Assembly: GCA_937124965.1 (NCBI GenBank)
Contig: CAKZLB010000005.1
Span: 62,001 to 126,000, forward strand
Source of the DNA: an uncultured Bacteroidota bacterium
GTDB taxonomy: Bacteria; Bacteroidota; Bacteroidia; NS11-12g; UBA9320
Reading direction: 5' to 3'
Length of the DNA stretch: 64,000 nucleotides
The notes under the pieces are model-generated. The model was not told the origin of the DNA, searched no databases, and saw nothing but the letters and a program-made list of their open reading frames with translations. The translations under genes were made by a program, and so were the position numbers. Positions 45,991-55,200 of the stretch are shown here, piece after piece (within the stretch, counting starts at the first letter, position 1; each line of letters starts with the position of its first letter).

Positions 45991-47337
45991 TTATTCTTTG
46001 ATGGTTCTGAAACTATAGTTGTTTCCTTCAACCTCAATAATGAATGTATAAACACCTGGTTTCAACGCTGTCATGTCAACCGCAACTGCATTTGAACCAC
46101 CAGCAACTTCCATTACTTGTTGTCCAACTGTTGAGTACACTTTTACGTTTGAAATATTTTGAATTGTATTGATGTTTACGATGTCTTTTGTTGGATTTGG
46201 ATAAACAGTAAGACCTTCTAACTCAGTATTAACAACATTTACCATAGAATTGTCGCCAAAACTTAAGTCGTCCCAGTAGTATGTTTTTTCACCAGCATCA
46301 GCACCTGTTACACCGAAGTTAAAAAACAATGACGCTTTTTTGTAATCAATTGTGTCGCTCCACTTTGGAGAGGTAGAAACAGGATTGTCGAAGTCAAACA
46401 CTAAGTATTCCCATTCGTTTGCTTTAGTTGTCTTCATGTCAGCTTCTACAAACAAGTTTCCTCTAGTAGCATCCTCAACTTTTAATCGCACAGTGATATC
46501 AGCATCTGGAGAGTACACCTTAACGGTCATTCTTTTTTCTGATGCAGTAAATGGAATAGGGTCTTTAAATCCAAATGGAGTACTTGCAGTAACTCCAGCC
46601 CACTCTGGACTAGACATTGGTTTAGTAGACATTGCAACTCTGTTCATTGCATCCTTAGGGTCATCTACAATTGTAGTAACCATGTCTCCAAAACTAGTAA
46701 CGGTTAAATCAACCATTGTGTCTTCGAATGTTACAGGAAGATTCATTTGCTCCTTTTTAGGACCAGCATTTAAACCACCGAACTTTACATCGTCCCAGTA
46801 GTAAACTTTACCTGTACCCTTAGAATCAAAATCGAAGAACATAGAACCTTTGTTGTAAGTTGCAGCTAAATCAAGAGTTGCTGTTCCTGCACGTTGTTTA
46901 GAAAAATCAAATTCTAACGTTTCCCACTCCCCTGCTTTTGTAGTCATTGCAATTGTCTCAACTGACTTACCTGCATTGTTCGAGTCTTCTACTTTGAAAT
47001 TCACAGGAATGTTTGCGTCTGGCGACCAAACTCTCACCGTCATTTTCGTTTCCGACACAGTGAATGGTAATTTAGTTTTAAAACTAACCACTTTAGCATC
47101 TACCTCGATTCCTATCGTTGTACCCGCCCAAGTTTCTGAATTGTCTCCTTTTGTAGTTTTAACTACTTTGTTTGATGCGTCAGTTGGGTCAGCAACAATC
47201 TCTGAACCATTACCACCAAAATCTACAACACCATACGTTACAGATGTCTCATCAAATGTAACTGGTAAATCGTATCCCTGCGAAAAGCCCATAAATGAAG
47301 CTAGTAGTAGGAATGAAAATGTAAAATTCTTAATCAT
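45991..47337 (-). CDS. T9SS-secreted protein with two repeated carbohydrate-binding-like domains
   Basis: A signal peptide (cleavage near MGFSQ) precedes two tandem homologous ~170-residue beta domains. Each starts LPVTFE/DE-T and ends YYWDDVKFG or YYWDDLSFG, with shared MTVRVWSPDANIPVNFKVEDS / MTVKVYSPDADITVRLKVEDA strands. A type A T9SS sorting domain (VYPNPTKDIVNI...TFIIEVEGNNYSFRTIKE) closes the protein. The domains look like jelly-roll carbohydrate-binding modules and no catalytic motif is present. A predicted -7 box overlapped by the glucan-locus palindrome lies upstream, so the protein is expected to be co-regulated with that locus and to bind glucan at the cell surface or outside. Confidence 0.8.
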   Translation of the reverse strand: MIKNFTFSFLLLASFMGFSQGYDLPVTFDETSVTYGVVDFGGNGSEIVADPTDASNKVVKTTKGDNSETWAGTTIGIEVDAKVVSFKTKLPFTVSETKMTVRVWSPDANIPVNFKVEDSNNAGKSVETIAMTTKAGEWETLEFDFSKQRAGTATLDLAATYNKGSMFFDFDSKGTGKVYYWDDVKFGGLNAGPKKEQMNLPVTFEDTMVDLTVTSFGDMVTTIVDDPKDAMNRVAMSTKPMSSPEWAGVTASTPFGFKDPIPFTASEKRMTVKVYSPDADITVRLKVEDATRGNLFVEADMKTTKANEWEYLVFDFDNPVSTSPKWSDTIDYKKASLFFNFGVTGADAGEKTYYWDDLSFGDNSMVNVVNTELEGLTVYPNPTKDIVNINTIQNISNVKVYSTVGQQVMEVAGGSNAVAVDMTALKPGVYTFIIEVEGNNYSFRTIKE

Positions 47338-47412
47338 AATTTTTTTTTAAAATTCTTTTTTGTCTAATCAATCTTTAGTCGGTATTCCGACTAATAACGG
47401 TACGAAATAAAG

Positions 47413-47420
47413 CAAACTTA
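47413..47420 (-). promoter_or_regulatory. Predicted -7 promoter element of the T9SS repeat-protein gene
   Basis: The minus strand reads TAAGTTTG (exact TAnnTTTG). Its first four bases are the end of the palindrome at 47417-47439, so a bound repressor would block the promoter. It lies ~75 bp upstream of the ATG at 47337. Confidence 0.55.
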
Positions 47421-47439
47421 AGGTAAATATTACTATAAG
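47417..47439. promoter_or_regulatory. Second copy of the glucan-locus operator-like palindrome
   Basis: The structure is CTTAAGGTA - N5 - TACTATAAG, with the same arm length and spacer as the copy at 37919-37941. The inverse of its right arm (CTTATAGTA) equals the left arm of that copy exactly. It overlaps the -7 element of the T9SS gene. Confidence 0.65.
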
Positions 47440-47582
47440 ATAAAAAAAATGTTACTTTTGGGTAATTATTTAAACATAACAACCTATTAAACAAGATATT
47501 AGAATTATGGTTAAATGTTATGTTAGAATGTTAAATAGAATTTAAAACAACAAATTAACGCCTAATTAACTATTGATTAGCG

Positions 47583-47590
47583 TATGTTTG
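47583..47590 (+). promoter_or_regulatory. Predicted -7 promoter element of the BadF-type kinase gene
   Basis: TATGTTTG is an exact TAnnTTTG match 20 bp before the ATG at 47611; a purine-rich AAGAAGAA immediately precedes the start. Confidence 0.45.
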
Positions 47591-47610
47591 TCATGTAGAA
47601 AAAAGAAGAA

Positions 47611-48471
47611 ATGATATTAATTGCAGACAGCGGATCTACTAAATGTGATTGGATGATAGTGAGTGATCAAAGCAGGACAATTGCTAAGACCATGGGATTC
47701 AATCCGTTTTTTCATTCTGAAGAATTGGTTACGTCAAAACTGGCAGAAAACGAAGTCTTAATGAACCATGCAAATGCTATTGATTCAATATTTTACTACG
47801 GTGCGGGTTGCTCCAGTGAATCTCGAAATGAAATTTTAAGGAAGGCCTTAGCATCAAAGTTTCCTAATGCCTCTGTAATAATGGTTGCACAGGATTTAGA
47901 TGGTGCTGCATACGCAACTATTGGTCATGGTTCTGGAATCGCTTGTATTATTGGTACGGGGTCTAACTCATGTTACTTTGACGGTACAGTCGTTCACGAC
48001 AAAATTCCAGCGTTAGGATATGTTATGGGCGATGAAGGTAGTGGCTCTTATTTTGGAAAAATTCTGTTGTCAAACTTTTTATATGAACGTTTACCTTCAG
48101 AATTAGCTAAAGAACTTCAACAAACCTATGATTTAACCCGTGAAGGTATTTTAAGTGCGGTCTACAACCAACCAAACGCCAATGTTTACCTAGCTTCATT
48201 TATGCGATTTGTATCTAGTCACAAGACGCATCCTTATTTCCATAAAATGATCTACGACGGATTATATCATTTTGCAAGCATACATATTGCATGCTACGAT
48301 AACTATAAAGAAACAGAGGTACATTTTGTAGGATCTATCGCTCATTACTTTAGAGACGAATTGGATCAAGTAGCGAGTGAGCTTGGATTTACAATAGGAA
48401 ACATAGTCAAAAAGCCGATTGATGCGCTTGCAGATTATCACATTAAGCTACAGGAGAATATCACTCAATAA
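47611..48471 (+). CDS. BadF/BadG/BcrA/BcrD-type ATPase, N-acetylglucosamine-kinase-like
   Basis: The 286-aa protein has an ASKHA sugar-kinase-like fold: phosphate-1 motif LIADSGSTKCDWMI, YGAGCSS, AQDLDGAAYATIGHGSGIACIIGTGSNSC (phosphate-2) and GYVMGDEGSGSYFGK, the signature of the GlcNAc-kinase-like branch. It probably phosphorylates an amino sugar in wall recycling. It has its own promoter and is likely not part of the glucan regulon, although a glucose-kinase-like role is not excluded. Confidence 0.85.
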   Translation: MILIADSGSTKCDWMIVSDQSRTIAKTMGFNPFFHSEELVTSKLAENEVLMNHANAIDSIFYYGAGCSSESRNEILRKALASKFPNASVIMVAQDLDGAAYATIGHGSGIACIIGTGSNSCYFDGTVVHDKIPALGYVMGDEGSGSYFGKILLSNFLYERLPSELAKELQQTYDLTREGILSAVYNQPNANVYLASFMRFVSSHKTHPYFHKMIYDGLYHFASIHIACYDNYKETEVHFVGSIAHYFRDELDQVASELGFTIGNIVKKPIDALADYHIKLQENITQ

Positions 48472-48570
48472 CGTTTAATTATACCTCACACTTTTCGTCG
48501 TTTTCCTCGTATACATCAGTGGTCTTTGGTCAAAAATGGTATTTTCGTATTTTACAATAGATACCACTCT

Positions 48571-50862
48571 ATGAGACATGCCATTTCCTTTTTTGTAGGA
48601 CTTTCACTTTTAACAACCACATCCGTTTTTTCTCAATCTGTAATTTATGTCGATGCAAATGCATCGGGCAAAAACGATGGCACATCTTGGACAGACGCTT
48701 ATACAGTGTTGGAAGATGGTTTTACCAATTCTCAACTGGAAGACTCTATTTGGGTCGCAAGCGGAACATACAAACCTAAAGACGGAAAAAGTAGTTCTAA
48801 TTTTAGTTTGCCAAATGGTCGATTAATTTTTGGTGGATTTGCTGGCACAGAAACCGAGTTTAGTCAGCGAGATGTTCAAAAAAATAGAACCTATTTAGAC
48901 GCTGATGTAGGAACAGTTGGCCAGACAACGGATAATTGCAAAATGGTTGTTTCCTGTTATAAGTTAAATGTGGAAACAACAATAGACGGCTTTTTTATTC
49001 AAAACGGTTATAGTTACACAGTTGGATCAACAGGTATTACGTCAGGAGGTGGAGCATTTCGCATCTTAGATAGTAAAGTTACTATTCGAAATTGTACTGT
49101 TCGTTATAACTATGCATACGTTCGAGGTGGTGCAATTTATTCACAAGATGCCAGCAGCATTATCATTGATAATTGTGACTTTTATGGTAATTCTACAGGA
49201 ACCAATACACAGAGTTTAGGCGGTGCCATTTATATGTCGTCTGGAAGTTTAAAAATCTATGGTAGTCACTTTCATGAAAATGAGAGTCGAAAAGGTGGAG
49301 CAATCGCAACGTATAGCCCAGTTCTTTTGATAGACAGAACCATTTTTTCTGGGAATGAGTCAACGAACTCGTATGGCGGCGCCATTTATATAGGTGACGA
49401 GTGCAATTCAAATATTTATAATTCCTTATTTGTAGGAAACTATGCCGAGACAACAGGTTCGGCCATTTACATGAACAGCGTTTACAACGGCGACTATCAC
49501 TATTACGTTAACAACACTTTTACAAATAACTATTCAAAAAGTGCAAGTGGGTATACTGTTTACGCGAATGAAAATCGAACGAATGTGCGTAATTGTATTA
49601 TTTATGGCAACAGAGACAAAGCACCATTAAATGCCTTTTCTACAGTCATTGAGCCTGTTGTAAAAAACTGTGTTTTAGAGGGTGGATATGCAAAAGGTAC
49701 GGATGTTACGAGTAATGATCCAAGTTTTGTAAAACCCGGAACAACGGCAGACGCTCCATTTACCTACGATGCTACAAAACATGATTATTCAATCGATAAA
49801 AACTCGTCTGCTATAAACGCTGGTGATAGCTTATTAACCAATTTGAAAAACTATGGTTTGGACTTGCTTCTGAATGACCGTGTTCAAGGAGGTCAAATAG
49901 ATGCAGGAGCCTTCGAGTCTCCATACGAATCGTATAAAGTGTCGATAAATGTCGAAGATACAAGTGTTGCAAATGTTTCAGGAGCTGGAAATTACAGCAA
50001 AGATGCTAAGGTGACGATCGCATACGTTTTAAAAGATGATTGTATGCACTTCAAGCATTGGACCGAATCTGATACGTTGTACACAACAGATTCAAGTTTT
50101 TCTATAAATGCAAATAGGAATTTTTCTTTTAAACCAATATTCGAGCGTAACCGTTACGATGTGATTGTAAAGACAAATCCACCAGAAGCGGCAATTACGA
50201 CGGGTTCTGGAAACTATCCGTGTCACCCAGATTCAGCATATACATTTAATACGACTCCAAAGAAGTGTTATAATTTCATCAATTGGACCATCAACGGAAA
50301 TGAGTTTGATACAGAGCTTAGTTTTAACGCTACCATTGGATCAGATGTAGAGTTGGTGGCCAACTATAGTCGGACATTTTATCAAGTGACCATTACCCCA
50401 AATCCATTTCCAGGCGGAACATCTTCTGGATCAGGTTACTTCGCTTGTGATTCTACAATCACTGTTAAGGCAACACCACGTAGTGGATACACCTTCGATA
50501 GCTGGAAGCTTGGATCTACAGTTATTTCGCGAGATGCGAACTTTACATTTAAAATAATTCAACCAATGGGACTTACAGCGGAGTTTAAAAAAGTTGTTGG
50601 TATTGAAAACGTTAACCAGCACACGGTTACTCTTTATCCCAATCCAGGATCAGGTAATTTTACGTTGAATACTGGAAATGTAAGCCCGACACAGGTAGTG
50701 ATTACAAATCATTTGGGTCAGGAAGTTGCAAATGTTCCACTTGAAAAAAACCAAACTCAGATAACGAGCAGTCACTTAACTACTGAGGAATCTGGGTTGT
50801 ATTTCATCACGTTGTTTTTCGATGACGGAGAAACGACGTTACGCTATATGAATTGCCATTAG
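48571..50862 (+). CDS. Secreted right-handed beta-helix protein with InlB-type repeats and T9SS sorting domain
   Basis: The ATG at 48571 gives a signal peptide ending VFSQS; the longer frame needs a TTG. Residues ~20-440 are a parallel beta-helix starting YVDANASGKNDGTSWTDAY, with GGA-rich coils (GGAIYSQDAS, GGAIYMSSGS, GGAIATYSP, GGAIYIGDE) as in polymorphic outer-membrane/DUF1565 proteins. Three divergent InlB-type repeats follow (GAGNYSKDAKVTI, GSGNYPCHPDSAYTF, GSGYFACDSTITVKA ... GYTFDSWKLG). The C-terminus is a T9SS domain (LYPNPGSGNFTLNTG). It is probably a surface or released adhesin- or lyase-like protein; no catalytic residues could be assigned. Confidence 0.85.
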   Translation: MRHAISFFVGLSLLTTTSVFSQSVIYVDANASGKNDGTSWTDAYTVLEDGFTNSQLEDSIWVASGTYKPKDGKSSSNFSLPNGRLIFGGFAGTETEFSQRDVQKNRTYLDADVGTVGQTTDNCKMVVSCYKLNVETTIDGFFIQNGYSYTVGSTGITSGGGAFRILDSKVTIRNCTVRYNYAYVRGGAIYSQDASSIIIDNCDFYGNSTGTNTQSLGGAIYMSSGSLKIYGSHFHENESRKGGAIATYSPVLLIDRTIFSGNESTNSYGGAIYIGDECNSNIYNSLFVGNYAETTGSAIYMNSVYNGDYHYYVNNTFTNNYSKSASGYTVYANENRTNVRNCIIYGNRDKAPLNAFSTVIEPVVKNCVLEGGYAKGTDVTSNDPSFVKPGTTADAPFTYDATKHDYSIDKNSSAINAGDSLLTNLKNYGLDLLLNDRVQGGQIDAGAFESPYESYKVSINVEDTSVANVSGAGNYSKDAKVTIAYVLKDDCMHFKHWTESDTLYTTDSSFSINANRNFSFKPIFERNRYDVIVKTNPPEAAITTGSGNYPCHPDSAYTFNTTPKKCYNFINWTINGNEFDTELSFNATIGSDVELVANYSRTFYQVTITPNPFPGGTSSGSGYFACDSTITVKATPRSGYTFDSWKLGSTVISRDANFTFKIIQPMGLTAEFKKVVGIENVNQHTVTLYPNPGSGNFTLNTGNVSPTQVVITNHLGQEVANVPLEKNQTQITSSHLTTEESGLYFITLFFDDGETTLRYMNCH

Positions 50863-50926
50863 TAGGTCTTCACAAACAACAACAAATTTTGCAGTAATTG
50901 AATAAGACATTATTCAGTTAAAATTA

Positions 50927-50934
50927 TACCTTTG
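50927..50934 (+). promoter_or_regulatory. Predicted -7 promoter element of queA
   Basis: TACCTTTG is an exact TAnnTTTG match 32 bp upstream of the queA ATG. Confidence 0.5.
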
Positions 50935-50966
50935 CAGGCTTTAAAATTCGTCACAAAAGAATCTTC

Positions 50967-52016
50967 ATGAAATTATCAAAATTCAAATTCGAACTTCCTG
51001 AAAAATTAATTGCTCAACGTCCAGCTGGTTATAGAGGTGACTCTCGCCTAATGGTGGTAGATCGCAAGGATGGCAGTATTGTTCACAAAGAGTTCAAAGA
51101 ATTACTTGACATTTTTGATGAAGGAGATGTAATTGTGTTGAATGATGCAAAGGTTTTTCCTGCCCGTTTATTCGGAAATAAAGAAAAAACTGGAGCAAGA
51201 ATTGAGGTTTTTCTGTTGAGAGAATTGAACCCGGAGTTGCGTTTGTGGGATGTATTAGTGGATCCTGCTCGTAAGATTCGTGTTGGAAACAAACTATTTT
51301 TTGGTGACGATGATTTAGTTGCTGAAGTGATTGACAATACAACGTCAAGAGGTAGAACCATACGTTTTTTATTTGATGGGTCATCTGACGACTTTAAAGC
51401 AGTTGTGGATCGCATCGGAGAAACTCCATTACCAAAATACATTGATCGTCCAATTGAAGAAGACGACAAAGAACGATACCAAACGATTTTTGCAGAAACA
51501 GAAGGTGCTATTGCTCCGCCAGCCTCAGGATTGCACTTTACACGGGAACTTATGATGCGATTAGAAATCAAAGGAATTGATTTCGCTAAAATGAACTTAA
51601 ACATTGGCTTAGGATCTTCTCGAACTGTAGAAGTTGAGGACTTAACCAAACATAAAATGGATTCTGAGAAATTCAGTATTTCGGATGATGTTGCTGCTCG
51701 TGTTAACCGTGCCAAAGAAGAGAAAAAGCGAGTTTGCGCTGTTGGATCAAGTGTAATGAGAGGATTAGAATCTTCGGTATCAGCGTTTGGCAACTTAAAC
51801 GGTGCAGATGGTTGGACAGATAAATTTTTATTCCCACCACACAACTTCAAAATTGCGAATTCATACCTTACAGGCTTCCATCAGCCAGAATCTACGTTAA
51901 TGATGCTTACAAGTGCGTTTTTGGATGACGTCGACTTGACTCATAAAATCTATCAAGAAGCCATCAAAGAAGAATATAACTTCTTGTGTTATGGTGATGC
52001 GTTGTTGATTATATAA
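50967..52016 (+). CDS. queA: S-adenosylmethionine:tRNA ribosyltransferase-isomerase QueA
   Basis: The complete 349-aa enzyme transfers and isomerises the ribosyl group of SAM onto 7-aminomethyl-7-deazaguanine in tRNA, the penultimate step of queuosine synthesis. Visible signatures include [59 protein letters not shown]-type sequence ([17 protein letters not shown]), [26 protein letters not shown] and [32 protein letters not shown]. The last 25 codons are duplicated 9.5 kb downstream (61474-61548), suggesting that the 3' end was a target of insertion. A strong terminator follows. Confidence 0.98.
   Translation: MKLSKFKFELPEKLIAQRPAGYRGDSRLMVVDRKDGSIVHKEFKELLDIFDEGDVIVLNDAKVFPARLFGNKEKTGARIEVFLLRELNPELRLWDVLVDPARKIRVGNKLFFGDDDLVAEVIDNTTSRGRTIRFLFDGSSDDFKAVVDRIGETPLPKYIDRPIEEDDKERYQTIFAETEGAIAPPASGLHFTRELMMRLEIKGIDFAKMNLNIGLGSSRTVEVEDLTKHKMDSEKFSISDDVAARVNRAKEEKKRVCAVGSSVMRGLESSVSAFGNLNGADGWTDKFLFPPHNFKIANSYLTGFHQPESTLMMLTSAFLDDVDLTHKIYQEAIKEEYNFLCYGDALLII
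51942..52016 (+). repeat. 75-bp direct repeat, copy 1 (3' end of queA)
   Basis: The copy ends exactly at the queA stop codon. It matches 61474-61548 at 73 of 75 positions; the differences are T51987/C61519 (Cys to Arg) and A52013/C61545 (silent). Similarity stops sharply after the TAA and just before the CATAAA start. Confidence 0.93.
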
Positions 52017-52073
52017 TTGTTAGTGAAGAATTGTCAGTTAATAATTGACAATTTTGAAATAAAATTATTCAAA

Positions 52074-52112
52074 AAGGTAGATGCAAGGCAGTCTTGTATC
52101 TACCTTTTTTTT
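52074..52112 (+). terminator. Rho-independent terminator of queA
   Basis: A 14-bp stem (AAGGTAGATGCAAG / CTTGTATCTACCTT, one G-T pair) with a 5-nt loop runs into eight T, 58 bp past the queA stop. A smaller hairpin (AATTGTCA / TGACAATT, 52029-52053) lies between. Confidence 0.88.
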
Positions 52113-52260
52113 ATGAACACAAATTCTAATTAAGTAGGATTATTTTTCGCTGCCAGTTAAAGGACTGTTAGTGAAATTAACAAAATAGTTGCCAAAGGAA
52201 AGACTGAAATTAATTAAATAAATTATATCTTGCCAAACGTATTCACCGAACCTTTCTAAT

Positions 52261-55200
52261 ATGTTCAAGAGCCTGACTACCATACTTCTATATATTTTAT
52301 TATTTAACCCTAGCCTGTCATTTGCTCAATGCACTTGGAATCATGACTCTACATTTCACGCGTCAGATTCACTTGATCATTTTGGAAAATCCGTCGTGTT
52401 ATCTAAAAATGGGAACATCATGGCTGTTGGGCTACCATTCAACGATGACAATGGTCTAGATGCAGGCAGGGTAACCATTTACGAAAAAGATACGAATGGT
52501 TGGTCTCAGCTAGGTAATCATATTTTAGGAGATTCAGCTGGTGATTATTTTGGGTGGTCGGTTGATTTTTCAAGCAGTGGAGACACAATAATAGTCGGTG
52601 CAATTGGTAGTGATGTTAATGGCGATAGCTCAGGGATGGTCAAGATTCTTCATTTTAAAGACACATCTTGGGTGCAAGTAGGAAAATCACTTTACGGTAC
52701 GAATCGTGCCGACTTATTCGGTTTCTCAGTTTCTATGAACGGTGCAGGAAATGCTGTTGCAATTGGTGCTCCTTGGAATGGTTATAGCACAGTTAACAAA
52801 GTTGGGGTAGTTTACATTTATTATTTAACTAAAAATAATTGGTCGGTTTATGAAACTTTTAGAAACAATAATCGTGATTCTTGGTTTGGCTTCGACTTAG
52901 CGCTTTCAAAGAACATGAACCCGAACATTTTCAGTAGTTTGCGATTAATAGTTGGAGCACCTCATGATAAAAGATATTCTAATACAGAATCAGGATCTGT
53001 GACCATTATATATGTGGAGATGTCCAAATATATCGAACAACTCATGTTTCCTAATCCTAAAGCCTACGCTCATGCTGGAACCTCTGTCGATATATCAGAT
53101 GATGGTCTCACAGTAATTGTTTCAACTCCAGACAACGATGTTGGGTATGTTGATGCATTTTATTCTCCCATAGGACATGGCTATACTTACCGTGGTAAAA
53201 AGATTAGTGGTACAAATTCCGCATCACCAATAGGCAACGAAATTGCATTATCTGGTGATGGCAATACGATTGCTATCTCTTCTCCTAAGCAATTGTCAGA
53301 TAGTGGAGTGACTAAACAGTACCGTTTTGATGAAAGAAATGGTTGGATATTGGTAATGGATAGCATTAAAGGAAAAACAAAAGGTAGTAATTTTGGAGCA
53401 GCACTTGATTTATCGTTTAGAGGCAAACGGATTGCTATTGGCGCTCCACTTGGTAATCAGTTTGCAAATAAATCTGGTAATGTACAGGTACATGACTTCA
53501 ACGGGCTATTAAATAATATTACCTCCGCAGATACAGTTTCCTTTAAATCATATTGTTTTCCGTATAAAACTAGCGGTGGTAAGACTTTAGACTCCTCCGG
53601 ATGGTATCTGGATACTCTTGTTACTTCAGGAGGTTGCGATCGCGTAACGTGGATTGATTTCGTTCGATATCGTGACACAATATTGCCAACAATAAATACA
53701 AAATTTTACGGCATTTCTATGTACGACAGCGTTAACGAAGTAACGTTAGATGTAAACAGAATCAATAACGTTTCACGAGACGATTGTGGAATTGACACTA
53801 TGTATTTTAGTCAAGAGACGGTGACTTGTGATGATGTAGATTCAAACAATATTTTTTTTTATGTTAAAGACATTTCCGGAAATGTTGATTCGGTGAAAGC
53901 AAATATTTTAGTCGGTGATTACCAACCTCCAATAGTAAAAAGTAGAGACATCACCATTTATCTTGACACATCAGGAAATGCGGTTGCTAACCCAGATTCA
54001 GTGGACATAGGCACTTATGATAATTGCACCTTAACATCTGTAGAATTAGAAAAATCTATTTATGGATGTAAAGATCTTGGCGACAACTACACATACCTTT
54101 ATGGCATTGATCGATTTGGGAATAAAGGTATTTCAACGGTCAAAATAACTGTAGCAGATACATTTATGTCAGTCGATACGGTTAAAGTTTTAGAATGTGA
54201 TCATTTTATTTCTCCTAGTGGTAAATATTTTGAAGATCCAACTACTTTTAACGACACCATAATAGGATCAACTGGTTGTGATAGTGTTGTCTATTTTGAT
54301 CTTTCATTAATTAATAAAATTGTTTATGACTCAACTACGATTTTTGCTCCTAAGCCTCATGGTAATTTTGGTGAAGCATTATCCATAAATCACGACGGTT
54401 CAATTATCGCTATAGGCTCGCCGCGAGAACCTTTTAATACATACAAGGCAGGTGTAGTTCGCATATATCAAAAAACAAAAGGCTATTGGCATCAATTAGG
54501 AAATGAAATAGAAGGAGAACATCGGTTTGACGAATCTGGAAAACATTTAGACTTATCAAATGATGGAAAAACAATAGCAATTGGTTCTGAAAAAAATGAT
54601 GATGGAGGAACAGATGCTGGGCACGTAAGAACGTATACGTTTACAAAAGGAAATTGGGTTCAACACGGGTCAGATCTCGATGGAAATCCTGGTGAATACT
54701 CAGGATTTTCAGTTGCATTAAGCGGAAACGGAAGGAGAATGATCGTCGGAGCGCCTAGAGCCACGGTTGGCGGTGCAGCAAGTGCAGGGATTGCAAGAGT
54801 ATATGAATACATAGGTAGTGATTGGAAGCAAATTGGAAGTGACATAAAAGGAGTTAATTCAGACGATAATTTGGGGTATTCCGTAGCGATGTCATCTAAC
54901 GGGACGATTATTTCAGTAGTTGCACCTGGATATAAAAGTACAAAAACTCAGGTTTATAAATTTAGTTCTGGAGATTGGGTTCAGGTTGGCAAAGACATTC
55001 CGTTTACTGGTTATTCGTCCGACATGTCTTCTGATGGATCAAACATCGTTATCGCTACAAGGCATACTACTAAAGCGTTTAATTACAACGGAACGACATG
55101 GGAACAACTTGGACAGGAGCTAAAAATAAAATCAACAGATCACCAAATTGGTTTGAGTGTCGCATGTTCTGGAAAAGGAGACCGATTGATCATTGGTGCT

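Noticed and set aside
46352-46801. A 149-codon frame antisense to the T9SS repeat protein gene
   Set aside because: Shadow of a well-supported gene with signal peptide and sorting domain.
27328-47337. A hidden SusC/SusD pair in the glucan locus
   Set aside because: Looked for a TonB box, plug domain, SusC-length (~1000 aa) barrel and SusD lipoprotein; none is present. The largest barrel is 673 aa without a plug signature.
51083-51850. A 255-codon open frame antisense to queA
   Set aside because: It lies wholly inside queA, has Ser/Lys/Pro-rich shadow composition and no start context; QueA itself is unmistakable.
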